64,000 nucleotides of DNA from Arthrobacter sp. zg-Y820. Its GTDB lineage: Bacteria > Actinomycetota > Actinomycetes > Actinomycetales > Micrococcaceae. Of the stretch, positions 8,213 to 17,339 are shown piece after piece (the first letter of the stretch is position 1; the number at the start of each line of letters is the position of its first letter). The notes below the pieces were generated by a model. That model saw nothing but the letters and a program-made list of their open reading frames with translations. It did no database searches and was not told the origin of the DNA. A program made the translations under genes and the position numbers. The stretch is from NCBI RefSeq assembly GCF_030142155.1, contig NZ_CP126247.1, forward strand, positions 2,976,001 to 3,040,000, written 5' to 3'.

Positions 8213-9031
8213 CTATCGGCGCCGGCGCAATCCGCCCACCGAATGTGCCACCAGTCCCAGCACCAGGAGCACCGCCGCCCCGAGGAGGAAGGCCACGGTC
8301 CAGGCCTGCAGGCTCGCGGAGACTTCCGCCGCGAAAGCGGAGGCGAACGTTTCAGCAACGGCGCTGCCGTAGGCCGGACGGTCCGCGAGCCCCGGCAGGC
8401 TGGCGGCGCCCACCCAGATCAGTCCCCCGGCCAGCACACCGCCGACGCCCAGCCAGGCCAGGGCGGCGCTGCGCCTGCGCGCAAGCAGCAGGGCCAGGAC
8501 GGCGGCCACGACGGCACCCGCGGCCAGGAACGGCCAGGCATTGGCCGCGCTCACCGCCAGCTCGACATAGTGGCGCTGGTCCGCTCCCGCGAGGGGCACC
8601 GGCGACTGTTCCGGCGGAACGACGTCGACCCCTGTCTCGCCGCCGATGGTTTCCGTCACCAGCCCCACCAGAGGCGCCACGTCCAGGGTGACCTCGCCCT
8701 CGCCGTCGAACGTCTCGGCATGCGAGGCGCGCAGCGTCTGATCCCAGGCCTGCGGATACGCCGGCAGCGCCTGCACTCCCTGCACCGCGCTGCTGATCAG
8801 CGGCTCCACCAGGGGCATGACGGCGGAGGGCGCCTCAATGCTGGCAGCCGCCTGCCGCCCCAGCGCTTCCGAAAGTTCCTGCTGGAAAGCCTCATCGGTG
8901 CCCAGCGGCTGTCCCAGGGAGGTGAAACCGTTCTGGGAGACCACGTTTTCCGCCAGCCAGGCGGAACAGAAAGCGGCGGCCGCCAGCAGGATGGCCACCA
9001 GGCCCAAAAGTGCCGAACCGAATGTTCGCAT
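8213..9031 (-). CDS. membrane protein with four predicted TM segments, function unknown
   Basis: The protein is 272 aa. An N-terminal membrane helix (about 5-27) is followed by an extracytoplasmic domain of about 140 residues, rich in Ala and acidic residues. Three more helices follow (about 165-186, 192-212 and 243-264), then the short basic tail G-G-L-R-R-R-R. The start is backed by GAGGAG eight bases upstream. Similar proteins often sit beside xseA or ispH in Arthrobacter-like genomes. I recognise no enzymatic motif. It is transcribed divergently from xseA. Confidence 0.7.
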   Translation of the reverse strand: MRTFGSALLGLVAILLAAAAFCSAWLAENVVSQNGFTSLGQPLGTDEAFQQELSEALGRQAAASIEAPSAVMPLVEPLISSAVQGVQALPAYPQAWDQTLRASHAETFDGEGEVTLDVAPLVGLVTETIGGETGVDVVPPEQSPVPLAGADQRHYVELAVSAANAWPFLAAGAVVAAVLALLLARRRSAALAWLGVGGVLAGGLIWVGAASLPGLADRPAYGSAVAETFASAFAAEVSASLQAWTVAFLLGAAVLLVLGLVAHSVGGLRRRR

Positions 9032-9164
9032 GGATTGTCTCCTCGTTCCTTCGCAGAATGGCTCAGCGGACCTGTTGCATCCGACGGTTCCAGAAGCGTA
9101 TCCAGAAGCGTACCGTCCGGGTCCGGAACGCGCGTTGTGGGCGGCACCTGATAGACATTAACTT

Positions 9165-10463
9165 ATGCAAGACCCCCTAGACCCCCTGGACCCCTCCGGT
9201 GCCGACGAAAAGGCTCCCACGAGCCTTCCGAAGACCGCCGCGGAAACGACTCCCGAGAATCCCTGGCCGCTGCAGCTGCTCTCGAAGAACCTCAAGACGT
9301 ACATCGACCGTGCCCCCGCCACCTGGGTGGAGGGGCAGATCATCGAGCTGAACAAGCGCGCCAACGCCTCCTACATCACGCTGCGCGACGTCGATGCGGA
9401 GATCTCCCTCTCGCTGACCGTCTGGAGCACCGTAATGAACCGGCTGGAGCTGCCGCTGGAGCGCGGCGCCCGGGTGGTGGCCCAGGTGAAACCCGATTTC
9501 TGGGTCAAGACCGGCCGGCTGTCCATGCAGACCCGCGACATCCGCCCGGTGGGGATCGGTGACCTGCTGGCCCGGATCGAGCGCCTGCGGCAGTCCCTGG
9601 CCGCCGAAGGTCTGTTCCGCGAGGACCGGAAGCTGCCGCTGCCGCTGCTGCCCGGACGGATCGGGCTCATCACCGGCCGCAATTCCGACGCCATGAAGGA
9701 CGTCATGAAGAACGCCGCGCTGCGCTGGCCTGCGGTGGCCTTCGAGGTACGCGAAGTCGCCGTGCAGGGCGTAAACGCCGTCGCCGAGGTCACCCGGGCG
9801 CTGGCCCAGCTCGACGCCATGCCCGAGGTGGACGTCATCGTGATCGCACGCGGCGGCGGGTCCCTGGAGGATCTGCTGCCGTTCAGCCATGAGGACCTGG
9901 TTCGGGCGGTCTCCGCGGCGTCCACCCCGGTGGTCAGCGCCATCGGACACGAGGCGGACCGGCCGCTGCTGGACGAGGTGGCCGACCTGCGGGCCTCCAC
10001 CCCCACCGATGCCGCGAAGCGGATCGTGCCGGATGTGGGCGAGGAGCTGCACCGCATTGCCGCCGCCCGGGCGCAGCTTCGGCGCATCGTGGAGCTGACC
10101 GTTGGCCGGGAAAAGGAGCGGCTGAACCACATCCGGTCCCGGCCGGTGATGGCGGCGCCGCAGACCATGATCGACGGGCGTGCGCAGGATGTCTCGCGCC
10201 TGCGGGAGCGCGCCCTGTCCTGCATGGTGTCGGAGGTCCGGCGGGACACCGACCGCATTTCCCATCTCCGGGCCCAGGTGCGCGCCCTGTCGCCGCAAAA
10301 CACGCTGGACCGCGGCTACGCCGTCGTGCAGCTGGCCGACGGCGCCGTGGTCCGGGACGCCGCAGCGGTCCCCGACGCGGCGCAGCTGCGCATCCGGGTC
10401 GCCGTCGGCGAGCTGGCGGCCACCGCCGCTCCCCGCACCGCAGAGCCGCCCGCGCGTGAATGA
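9165..10463 (+). CDS. xseA: exodeoxyribonuclease VII large subunit
   Basis: XseA is the catalytic subunit of ExoVII, which degrades single-stranded DNA from both ends and acts in repair. The N-terminal OB fold (about 45-140, [22 protein letters not shown]) is followed by the catalytic domain with [16 protein letters not shown], the [17 protein letters not shown] motif (about 225) and S-A-I-G-H-E-x-D (about 262), and a C-terminal helical region. At 432 aa it has the usual length. It is followed by xseB in the same operon with a gap of 76 bases; the gap is filled by an open frame that could extend XseB N-terminally from GTG 10457. Confidence 0.95.
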   Translation: MQDPLDPLDPSGADEKAPTSLPKTAAETTPENPWPLQLLSKNLKTYIDRAPATWVEGQIIELNKRANASYITLRDVDAEISLSLTVWSTVMNRLELPLERGARVVAQVKPDFWVKTGRLSMQTRDIRPVGIGDLLARIERLRQSLAAEGLFREDRKLPLPLLPGRIGLITGRNSDAMKDVMKNAALRWPAVAFEVREVAVQGVNAVAEVTRALAQLDAMPEVDVIVIARGGGSLEDLLPFSHEDLVRAVSAASTPVVSAIGHEADRPLLDEVADLRASTPTDAAKRIVPDVGEELHRIAAARAQLRRIVELTVGREKERLNHIRSRPVMAAPQTMIDGRAQDVSRLRERALSCMVSEVRRDTDRISHLRAQVRALSPQNTLDRGYAVVQLADGAVVRDAAAVPDAAQLRIRVAVGELAATAAPRTAEPPARE

Positions 10464-10539
10464 GTTGTCCCCGGCGGCCTCCCCCGCGCCGTCCCCCATC
10501 AGCACGGAATCCTCCCCAGAACCGAAGGAAGAACCAGTT

Positions 10540-10779
10540 ATGAACCCCGCAGCAAACGAAGCAGCAGCAGTTCCCGCCGACATCGAGGCCATGAGCTACG
10601 AACAGGCCCGCGACGAACTCGTGTCAGTGGTCGGCCGGCTCGAAACCGGCGGCGCCTCGCTCGAAGAGTCGCTCGCCCTGTGGGAGCGCGGCGAGCAGCT
10701 CGCCACCCGCTGCGAGTCCTGGCTGGAGGGCGCCCGGCGGCGCCTCGACGCTGCCCGGGAGCAGGCCCGCGGGGAATAG
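10540..10779 (+). CDS. xseB: exodeoxyribonuclease VII small subunit
   Basis: This 79-aa protein is the regulatory partner of XseA. It has the family pattern [20 protein letters not shown] then [13 protein letters not shown] (about residues 35-60), which folds as a helical hairpin that bundles around the large subunit. ATG 10540 is preferred because GAAGGAAG lies nine bases ahead of it. Confidence 0.93.
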   Translation: MNPAANEAAAVPADIEAMSYEQARDELVSVVGRLETGGASLEESLALWERGEQLATRCESWLEGARRRLDAAREQARGE

Positions 10780-10810
10780 CCCGCGGTCCCGCTCCCCTGC
10801 CGGCAGGCAG

Positions 10811-12028
10811 CTACTGCCTGTACGTGCTCAGGAACTCGCCGAGCCGGATCATGGCGTCCTCGATGTCCTCCACGTTGGGCAGCGTGACCATCCGGAAGTG
10901 GTCCGGACGCACCCAGTTGAAGGCCGTGCCCACGGAGACCAGGATCTTCTGCTGCTTGAGCAGGTCCAGGGCGAACTGCTCGTCGCTGGCGATCGGATAG
11001 ACCTCCGGATCCAGCTTCGGGAACAGGTACAGCGCCCCCATTGACAGCTCGCAGCTGACGCCGGGAATGTCGTTGAGCATCTTGTGGGCGAGGTCGCGCT
11101 GTGCTTTCAGCCGGCCGCCGGGCAGAATCAGGTCGTTGATGCTCTGGTAGCCGCCCAGCGCGGTCTGGATCGCGTGCTGGCCCGGAACATTGGCGCACAG
11201 CCGCATGTTCGCCAGCAGGTTGATGCCCTCGATGTAGTCGGCGGCCTCGTGCTTGGGCCCGGAAATCGCCATCCAGCCGCTGCGATAGCCGGCGATCCGG
11301 TATGCCTTGGACAGGCCGCTGAACGTCAGGCACAGCACGTCGTCGCCGGTGACGGCGGCCGAGTTGATGTGCACGGCGTCGTCGTACAGGATCTTCTCGT
11401 AGATCTCGTCGGAGAAAATGATCAGCCCGTGCTTGCGGGCCAGGTCCACGATGGCCTTGACGATGTGTTCGGGATAGACGGCGCCGGTGGGGTTGTTCGG
11501 GTTGATCAGCACGATGCCCTTGGTGCGGTCGGTGATCTTGGATTCAAGATCCTCGACGTCGGGCCACCAGTGCGCGTCTTCGTCGCACAGGTAGTGCACG
11601 GCGGTGCCGCCGGCCAGCGACACCGACGCGGTCCACAGCGGATAATCCGGTGCCGGCACCAGGATTTCGTCGCCGGTGTTCAGCAGCGCCTGCATGGACA
11701 GGGTGATCAGTTCGCTGACGCCGTTGCCCAGGTAGACGTCGTCGACGTCGATGCTCTGGATGCCCCGGCTCTGGTAGTACTGCACGACGGCGGTGCGGGC
11801 GGAGAAGATGCCGCGGGAGTCGCTGTAGCCCTGGGCCTTGGGCAGGTGGCGCACCATGTCCACCAGGATGGCTTCGGGGGCCTCGAAGCCGAACGGCGCC
11901 GGATTGCCGATGTTCAGCTTCAGGATCCGGTGGCCGGCCGCCTCCATGCGCTGCGCATGCTCCAGCAGCGGCCCCCGGATGTCATAGAGAACGTTGTGGA
12001 GCTTGTGCGACTGCTTGAATTCTGCCAT
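10811..12028 (-). CDS. alaA: PLP-dependent aminotransferase, AlaA/YfbQ type
   Basis: It probably transfers the amino group between glutamate and pyruvate (alanine synthesis) or related oxo acids. At 405 aa it has the length of E. coli AlaA. It shows fold-type I features: LNIGNPAPFGF near the start, NPNNPTGAVYP (about 175), IIFSDEIYEKILYD (about 205) and the PLP lysine in LTFSGLSKAYRIAGYRSGW (about 240-258), with the substrate Arg near 385. The start ATG at 12028 (M-A-E-F-K-Q) matches the family; upstream in-frame codons run into the opuC terminator. Convergent with xseB. Confidence 0.88.
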   Translation of the reverse strand: MAEFKQSHKLHNVLYDIRGPLLEHAQRMEAAGHRILKLNIGNPAPFGFEAPEAILVDMVRHLPKAQGYSDSRGIFSARTAVVQYYQSRGIQSIDVDDVYLGNGVSELITLSMQALLNTGDEILVPAPDYPLWTASVSLAGGTAVHYLCDEDAHWWPDVEDLESKITDRTKGIVLINPNNPTGAVYPEHIVKAIVDLARKHGLIIFSDEIYEKILYDDAVHINSAAVTGDDVLCLTFSGLSKAYRIAGYRSGWMAISGPKHEAADYIEGINLLANMRLCANVPGQHAIQTALGGYQSINDLILPGGRLKAQRDLAHKMLNDIPGVSCELSMGALYLFPKLDPEVYPIASDEQFALDLLKQQKILVSVGTAFNWVRPDHFRMVTLPNVEDIEDAMIRLGEFLSTYRQ

Positions 12029-12049
12029 CCATTCATCGTGCCACAGAGA

Positions 12050-12088
12050 GAGGACCCCCTTCCGCATGTGAAGCGGAAAGGGGTCCTC
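12050..12088 (-). terminator. terminator of the opuC-type operon
   Basis: A 16-bp stem with one mismatch (12050-12065 with 12073-12088) and a 7-base loop lies 18 bases past the opuCC stop, between that operon and the aminotransferase gene. Confidence 0.7.
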
Positions 12089-12106
12089 GGGGACCGGCGG
12101 CAGTGG

Positions 12107-13072
12107 CTAGGCGAAGCCCTTTTCTTCCAGCCAGGTCCGGGCCGCTTCGCTGGGATCCAGCTTCTGGTCTCCGCTCACGGCCTGGTTCAGCTCGATCAGG
12201 TCCTCGGTGGTCAGCTGCGCCGACACCCGGTTCAGCACCTCGGTGGCTTCGTCGGTGAGCGCGTCCGCCGAGGCCAGCGGAACCACCTGCTGGGCAGGCC
12301 AGTTCTGCTTGGGATCTTCCAGGACCACGAGGTCGTTTTCCTCGATGGCCGGCGTCGTCGTATAAATGTCAGCCACTTGCACGTCGTCGTTCAGCAGGGC
12401 ATCCACGGTGAGCGGACCGCCGCTGTCGCCAATCGGCGTGAATTCCTTGAACTCGCAGCCGTACTTATCCTTGAGGCCGGCCAGCCCCTGCGCGCGCTCG
12501 GCGAACTCGGCCGGGGCGGCCAGGGTGAGCTGGTCGCAGACCTTGGCGAGGTCCTCGATGCTCTCCAGCTGGTACTTCTCGGCCGTGGCCGCGGTGACGA
12601 CCATGGCGTCCTTGTTCTCGGCTTCGGAGGGTTCCAGAATGACCAGGCCCTCGGGCAGGGCATCGGGCAGAGCGTCGACGATCTCGGAGGCGTCCACCGA
12701 GTCGGTCTCGGGATCAACTCCCACCAGCAGGGCGCCGGTGTATTCCGGAATCAAGTTGATGGATCCGTCTTCCAGGGCGGGCAGGTAGACCTCGCGCGAA
12801 CCGATGCCGAGTTTGGTTTCGGCCGGAATTCCGGCTCCGTTCAGCGCTCCGGCGTAAATCTCGGCAAGGGTGCTGGACTCCGGGAAATCGGCCGAGCCCA
12901 CAACAATGGCCTCCGCGGCTCCGGACGCTGCCGTTTCCGACGGCGATTCCGAGGCCAGGGGGTCGCCGCCACCGCCGCCGCTGCAACCGGCCAGGGCGAG
13001 AGCCAGGGTGAAGCTTCCGGCCAGGGCCGTCAGGCCCCTCCGCCGGGAGTTCCGGCGCATGTGCTGGGTCAT
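12107..13072 (-). CDS. opuCC: glycine betaine/choline-type ABC transporter, substrate-binding lipoprotein
   Basis: The protein is 321 aa. The lipoprotein signal ends L-A-G-C (Cys about 29), followed by a Gly/Ser linker. The mature protein is an OpuAC-type binding domain: V-G-S-A-D-F-P-E-S, then L-I-P-E-Y-T-G-A-L (about 106) and Q-V-A-D-I-Y-T-T-T-P (about 225), the hallmarks of quaternary-amine binders (ProX/OpuCC/OsmF). The stop of the upstream permease overlaps this start as ATGA. It is the last gene of a four-gene operon that imports compatible solutes. Confidence 0.9.
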   Translation of the reverse strand: MTQHMRRNSRRRGLTALAGSFTLALALAGCSGGGGGDPLASESPSETAASGAAEAIVVGSADFPESSTLAEIYAGALNGAGIPAETKLGIGSREVYLPALEDGSINLIPEYTGALLVGVDPETDSVDASEIVDALPDALPEGLVILEPSEAENKDAMVVTAATAEKYQLESIEDLAKVCDQLTLAAPAEFAERAQGLAGLKDKYGCEFKEFTPIGDSGGPLTVDALLNDDVQVADIYTTTPAIEENDLVVLEDPKQNWPAQQVVPLASADALTDEATEVLNRVSAQLTTEDLIELNQAVSGDQKLDPSEAARTWLEEKGFA

Positions 13073-13860
13073 TGTTTTCCTCCTTGTGAGCCGGCAGCGG
13101 CAGGTCCGCCTCCGGTCGGTATGGTTACGCTCCCGGCCCCGGCGGCCGCCGCCGACGGGCGGCCCTCCCGCAGGCCGGGTGAAATCAAGAATCGTGCTGC
13201 CAAGGCAATCATGCCGTCGACGGCGAGCGCCAGCGCAGCGATGAGCACCGCGCCGCCGAAGACCCGCCCGTAGTCGGCCAGGGCCAGGCCGTCGATCAGG
13301 TACCGTCCCAGTCCGCCGAGGTTGATCATGGCCACCACGGCAGCGGTGGCAACAACCTGGAGGGTGGCGCCGCGCAAACCGCCGAAGAGAACCTTCAGCC
13401 CGTTGGGGACTTCCACCCGGAACAGGATCTGCAGCTCGGTCAGCCCCATGCTGCGGGCCGAGTCCACCACGCTGCGGTCCACTGAAGCGATCCCGGAGTA
13501 CGTTCCGGCCAGCAGCGGCGGCACCGCCAGCAGCACCAGGGACCAGATCGGCGGCATCAGGCCGAGCCCGGCCAGCAGGACGAAGAGGGTCAGCATGCCC
13601 AGCGTCGGCAGTGCGCGCAGCAAGCCGGAGACAGCGACGACGGCCACCTGGCCGCGTCCGGTGTGGCCGATGTACAGGCCCACCGGGACGGCGATGGCGA
13701 TGGCGATCAGCAGGGTCAGCCCGGTGTACTGCAGGTGCTCCAGGGTCCGCACCGGAATCCCGGCGGCGCCGGTCCAGTTGGCAGGGTCGGTGAGCCATTC
13801 CCAGCCCTGTCCCAGGGCGTTGGTGCTGGTGTAGTCGGTTCGGGGAATCGTCACTGGCAT
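13069..13860 (-). CDS. opuCB: OpuC-type ABC transporter permease (second)
   Basis: This 263-aa inner-membrane permease has five to six membrane helices and the EAA loop A-R-S-M-G-L-T-E-L-Q-I-L (about 140), where the ATPase docks. The N-terminal 45 residues form a soluble lead-in. The C-terminal tail is Gly/Ser/Ala-rich. It starts three bases after the stop of the preceding permease and ends in an ATGA overlap with the binding protein gene. The two permeases should form a heterodimer. Confidence 0.88.
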   Translation of the reverse strand: MPVTIPRTDYTSTNALGQGWEWLTDPANWTGAAGIPVRTLEHLQYTGLTLLIAIAIAVPVGLYIGHTGRGQVAVVAVSGLLRALPTLGMLTLFVLLAGLGLMPPIWSLVLLAVPPLLAGTYSGIASVDRSVVDSARSMGLTELQILFRVEVPNGLKVLFGGLRGATLQVVATAAVVAMINLGGLGRYLIDGLALADYGRVFGGAVLIAALALAVDGMIALAARFLISPGLREGRPSAAAAGAGSVTIPTGGGPAAAGSQGGKQ

Positions 13861-13863
13861 GAT

Positions 13864-14646
13864 CTACGCCCCCTTCAGTGCGATGTCCGGGGCGGCAGCT
13901 CCGGTGCCCGCCCGCAGCGGCGCACCGGTGCCGGCACTGCCGCCGCCGCGACCGCTGCGCCGGCCGCCCGGTTTGCCCGGCCCGGATCCGCCGTCGGCCG
14001 CCCCTGCCTTCCGGCCCGCCCGCAGCCACGGCGTCAGGGCGCGCTGCAGCAGCACGAACACCAGGTCCATCAGGAAGGCCAGCACCAGGGTCGCGACGAT
14101 GCCCACCACAATTTCGGTGATGAAATAGCGGCGCAGGCCGTCCCGGAAGAAGAAGCCCAGGTTTTCCACTCCGATCAGCGCCCCCACGCTGACCATCGAG
14201 ATGTTGCTGACCGACACCACCCGCAGCCCGGCAATCAGCACCGGCACCGACAGCGGCAGGTCAACGGTCAGGAACCGGCGCAGGGGCCGGTAGCCCATCG
14301 CCACGGCGGCTTGCCGCACGCCGTCGTCGACCGAGTCGAAGGCGTCCACCGCCACCCGGAGCATCAGCGCGACGGCGTAGATCGTCAGGGCAATGATGAT
14401 GTTGCTGATGTCAAGGATGCGGGTCCCCAGGATCGCCGGCAGCGTGACGAACAGGGCCAGCGACGGAATGGTGTAGAGCAGCGATCCGGTGGCGAGCACG
14501 GCGCCGCGCAGCCGGCTGCTGCCGCGGATCAGGGCGGCCAGGGGCACGGCGATGAGGACGCCGAGCACCAGCGGCACGATCGACTGGTACAGGTGCAGCC
14601 CGGTCAGCCGGAACACCTGGTCGGTGTGCGCGAGGAACCACTCCAC
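13864..14646 (-). CDS. opuCD: OpuC-type ABC transporter permease (first)
   Basis: The protein is 260 aa with about five membrane helices and the EAA-like loop A-V-A-M-G-Y-R-P-L-R-R (about 120). GTG 14646 (V-E-W-F-L-A-H-T-D) follows the ATPase stop by one base, so the pair is coupled; a start further upstream would lie inside the ATPase gene. The C-terminal 45 residues are an unusual Gly/Arg/Pro-rich tail, probably disordered in the cytoplasm. Confidence 0.88.
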   Translation of the reverse strand: MEWFLAHTDQVFRLTGLHLYQSIVPLVLGVLIAVPLAALIRGSSRLRGAVLATGSLLYTIPSLALFVTLPAILGTRILDISNIIIALTIYAVALMLRVAVDAFDSVDDGVRQAAVAMGYRPLRRFLTVDLPLSVPVLIAGLRVVSVSNISMVSVGALIGVENLGFFFRDGLRRYFITEIVVGIVATLVLAFLMDLVFVLLQRALTPWLRAGRKAGAADGGSGPGKPGGRRSGRGGGSAGTGAPLRAGTGAAAPDIALKGA

Positions 14647-14647
14647 G

Positions 14648-15790
14648 TCAGCCTCCGCTCCGCTGCAGCCGGGCCGCCTCGATCTGGGCCAGCACTTCGG
14701 CGGGCCGGATGGCACCGATCACGCGCTGCTCGGCATCCACCGCCACGCCGAGCCCGGCGGGTGAGGACAGTGCGGCGTCGAGGGCCTTGCGCAGGTTCTC
14801 GCCTTCCCGGTACAGCGAGCCGCCGGGCACCAGCTGCGCCGGGGTGGTGACGGCAGCCCGGTTCCCCCTCGGCACCCAGCCCAGCGGCCGGCCGCCGTCG
14901 TCGACCGCCAGCGCCCAGGCACCGGCGACCGCCACTGACGGATCCGCCAGCATTGCCGGCTCCAGCAGCTGCACCGGATGCAGCGGAACATCCTGTCCCG
15001 CCTGGAAGGATAGGTGCCGGAAGCCGCGGTCCCGGCCGACAAACCCCGCCACGAAATCGTCCACTGGGGCACGCAGGATCTCCTCGGGCGCCGCGTACTG
15101 CGCCAGCCGCCCGCCCACGGCAAATACGGCCACCCGGTCCCCGAGGATGGTCGCCTCGTCGATGTCGTGGGTGACAAACACAATGGTCTTGGCCAGGTCC
15201 CGCTGCAGGCGCAGCAGCTCCTCCTGCAGCTCGGCGCGGACCACGGGGTCCACGGCGCTGAAGGGTTCGTCCATGAGCAGCACCGGCGGATCGGCGGCGA
15301 GCGCCCGGGCCACCCCCACGCGCTGCTGCTGGCCGCCGGAGAGCTGGGCCGGGTAGCGTCCGCCCAGCGACGGGGCGAGTCCGACGACGTCGAGCAGTTC
15401 CGCGGCCCGCGCCCGGGCCCGGGCCTTGGACTGCCCAAGCAGCCGGGGAACGGTGGCCACGTTGTCCAGCACCGTGCGGTGCGGCATCAGGCCGGCGGAC
15501 TGCATGACGTACCCCATCGACCGCCGCAGTTCCGGCGCCTTGACCACGCTGACATCGGTGCCGTCCACGGTGATGGACCCGGCCGTGGGTTCGATCATCC
15601 GGTTGATCATGCGCAGGGACGTTGTCTTTCCGCATCCGGACGGACCCACGAAAACAGTGATGGAACCGCGGGCAATGTCCATGCTGAGGCCGTCCACGGC
15701 AGGTGCCGGGGAGCCGGCGAAGGACTTCGTCACGCCGCGGAAGCTGATCATCGGCTCGGCGGCCCGCGGGGCGGGGTCCGGCGGGGTCAT
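14648..15790 (-). CDS. opuCA: OpuC-type ABC transporter ATP-binding protein with CBS-like tail
   Basis: The protein is 380 aa. It has Walker A GPSGCGKTT (about 49), signature LSGGQQQRVGVARAL (about 148), Walker B VLLMDEP (about 168) and switch His FVTHD (about 204). The C-terminal 120 residues resemble CBS modules, which in OpuA/OpuC sense ionic strength. First gene of the operon. A pair of 12-base direct repeats just upstream may be an operator. Confidence 0.92.
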   Translation of the reverse strand: MTPPDPAPRAAEPMISFRGVTKSFAGSPAPAVDGLSMDIARGSITVFVGPSGCGKTTSLRMINRMIEPTAGSITVDGTDVSVVKAPELRRSMGYVMQSAGLMPHRTVLDNVATVPRLLGQSKARARARAAELLDVVGLAPSLGGRYPAQLSGGQQQRVGVARALAADPPVLLMDEPFSAVDPVVRAELQEELLRLQRDLAKTIVFVTHDIDEATILGDRVAVFAVGGRLAQYAAPEEILRAPVDDFVAGFVGRDRGFRHLSFQAGQDVPLHPVQLLEPAMLADPSVAVAGAWALAVDDGGRPLGWVPRGNRAAVTTPAQLVPGGSLYREGENLRKALDAALSSPAGLGVAVDAEQRVIGAIRPAEVLAQIEAARLQRSGG

Positions 15791-15850
15791 GGCGGTGCCT
15801 TCCGTTGGAATTCATGGGGTCCTGCGGAACTCGTATCCTGCCGGAAGTTC

Positions 15851-15881
15851 AACGGTAGGACACGCTTTGAACGGTAGGACA
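15851..15881. promoter_or_regulatory. tandem direct repeat, possible opuC operator
   Basis: AACGGTAGGACA occurs at 15851-15862 and again at 15870-15881, a spacing of 19 bases (about two helical turns), with a third degenerate copy near 15888. It lies 60-90 bases upstream of the opuCA start. On the coding strand the box reads TGTCCTACCGTT. The regulator is unknown. Confidence 0.5.
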
Positions 15882-15904
15882 GAGAATGTTGGTAGTCCAG
15901 CTGT

Positions 15905-16354
15905 TCACTCGGAACAGGCGGCGTTGCGGATGGCCAGCTTCAGCCCCACCTGCACCAGGGGTGCCGGGCCCAGCTCGGAAATCCGGTCCAGCGGCACCCA
16001 CTCCGCTTTGTCGGTGCTGCCGCCGAGCTCGTGGGTCAGCACTCCCGAAGTGATCCGGGCGCTGTAGATGATCCGCAGGGCGTGGAGGAGCCGGCGGCTT
16101 TCGCCGGGGAAGCGGTGTTCCGGCGGAATGAAGATGCTGTCCACGCCCAGCAGCTCTTCGGGTTCCACGGTGAAGCCGGTCTCCTCCCGGACTTCCCGCA
16201 CGACGGCGGCGGGGGCGTCTTCGCGCAGCTCCAGTCCCCCGCCGGGCAGGGTCCAGCTGGAATAGCCGTGGTCGTTCCAGTGCGAGAGCAGGATGCTGCC
16301 GCCGGATATCACCACGGCATACGCGCCGATCCGGACGTCGAAGTCCTCAGCCAC
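15905..16354 (-). CDS. NUDIX hydrolase
   Basis: This 149-aa protein probably hydrolyses a nucleoside diphosphate linked to another group. The NUDIX box runs G-G-G-L-E-L-R-E-D... to R-E-V-R-E-E-T-G-F (about 44-67), with all catalytic glutamates present. The substrate cannot be told from sequence. The GTG start at 16354 lies inside the last codons of the kinase gene (8-base overlap), so translation is coupled to it. Longer upstream frames are out of register with any signal. Confidence 0.85.
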   Translation of the reverse strand: MAEDFDVRIGAYAVVISGGSILLSHWNDHGYSSWTLPGGGLELREDAPAAVVREVREETGFTVEPEELLGVDSIFIPPEHRFPGESRRLLHALRIIYSARITSGVLTHELGGSTDKAEWVPLDRISELGPAPLVQVGLKLAIRNAACSE

Positions 16355-17273
16355 GCGGCTGGTCCCGCGCCGCGAGGTAGCGGGCGCCGTAGACGGGGTC
16401 CTGCTGCAGGAACCGGATGTCTTCCAGCCCGGCCCGTTCCAGGTCCTGCCGCAGCCGGTCCCGGAGCAGCGGCTGATGCCTGCCCAGGCCGCCGCCGACC
16501 ACCACCGGGCCCGCAATGCCGAGCAGGCGTGCCGTGTCAGCGGCCAGCCCGGCCAGGTGGCGGGCGGCACCCTCGACGATCTCGGCGCCGGCGCCGCTCC
16601 CCTGCAGCGCGGCATCGAACACCACACCGGCCTTGGACGCCCAGTAGCGCCGTCCGGCGGAGTCGGCGTGGAACAGCGAGATGAGCTGCACCGGCTCCGT
16701 CACGGAGCAGGCCCGCAGCAGGGACTCCGCCAGCAGGTCGGGTTCCAGTCCGCGGTTGAAGCAGCGCAGGGTGTGGCGGACGGCTTCCCGGGCGATCCAG
16801 TAAGCGCTGCCCTCGTCGCCCAACAGGTAGCCCCATCCGCCGGAGCGGGCTTCCTGGCCGGTGCGGCTCAGCCCCCACGCCACCGAGCCGGTGCCGGCAA
16901 TCAGCGCGATGCCGGCCGGGCTCTCCCCTGCGGCCAGGATCAGCCGGGTGTCGTGGATTACGTCCACCACTGCCTCCGGAGCGTGCGGAGCGATCAGCGC
17001 GCGGAGGGCGGCGGCGTCGTCGTCGGTGTCAATGCCGCCGGAGCCGGCGATGACGCGGTCAACCGAACCGGCTCCCAGCGCTGTGAAGATCTCGGCAAGA
17101 TTGGCTGCGGCTTGTGCCGGACTGACGTTCTGCACATTGGCGCTGCCGGCTGTCGCTTCCGCGGCGGGAGCGCCGTCGCGCAGGAGCAGTCCGTGGGTCT
17201 TGGTGCCGCCGATGTCGAGTCCGATGACGCTGGGCCCGGACCCGGCGGCGGGTCCCTCACTGGAATTCTGCAT
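16347..17273 (-). CDS. BadF/BadG/BcrA/BcrD-family ATPase, probable N-acetylglucosamine kinase
   Basis: The protein is 308 aa with an ASKHA fold: the first phosphate loop G-L-D-I-G-G-T-K-T-H-G (about 18-28), the second phosphate loop L-I-A-G-T-G-S-V-A-W-G (about 125), G-G-W-G-Y-L-L-G-D-E-G-S-A (about 145), typical of GlcNAc-kinase-like members, and a late adenosine motif V-V-V-G-G-G-L (about 263). Phosphorylation of an amino sugar, perhaps from cell-wall turnover, is the best guess. It heads a two-gene unit with the NUDIX gene. Confidence 0.85.
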   Translation of the reverse strand: MQNSSEGPAAGSGPSVIGLDIGGTKTHGLLLRDGAPAAEATAGSANVQNVSPAQAAANLAEIFTALGAGSVDRVIAGSGGIDTDDDAAALRALIAPHAPEAVVDVIHDTRLILAAGESPAGIALIAGTGSVAWGLSRTGQEARSGGWGYLLGDEGSAYWIAREAVRHTLRCFNRGLEPDLLAESLLRACSVTEPVQLISLFHADSAGRRYWASKAGVVFDAALQGSGAGAEIVEGAARHLAGLAADTARLLGIAGPVVVGGGLGRHQPLLRDRLRQDLERAGLEDIRFLQQDPVYGARYLAARDQPRG

Positions 17274-17339
17274 GCGACCAGCCTACTTTCCGCCGGGGCC
17301 GCTGGGTATGCCTGGCCTGGTGCGGCGGCGTGCAGGTCG

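Noticed and set aside
11084..13273. Open frame of 729 codons opposite the aminotransferase and opuCC
   Set aside because: It spans two well-supported genes and a terminator on the other strand; a shadow frame.
12107..14029. Open frame of 640 codons including opuCC
   Set aside because: The region above 13072 is out of frame with the permease gene; the lipoprotein signal fixes the true start at 13072.
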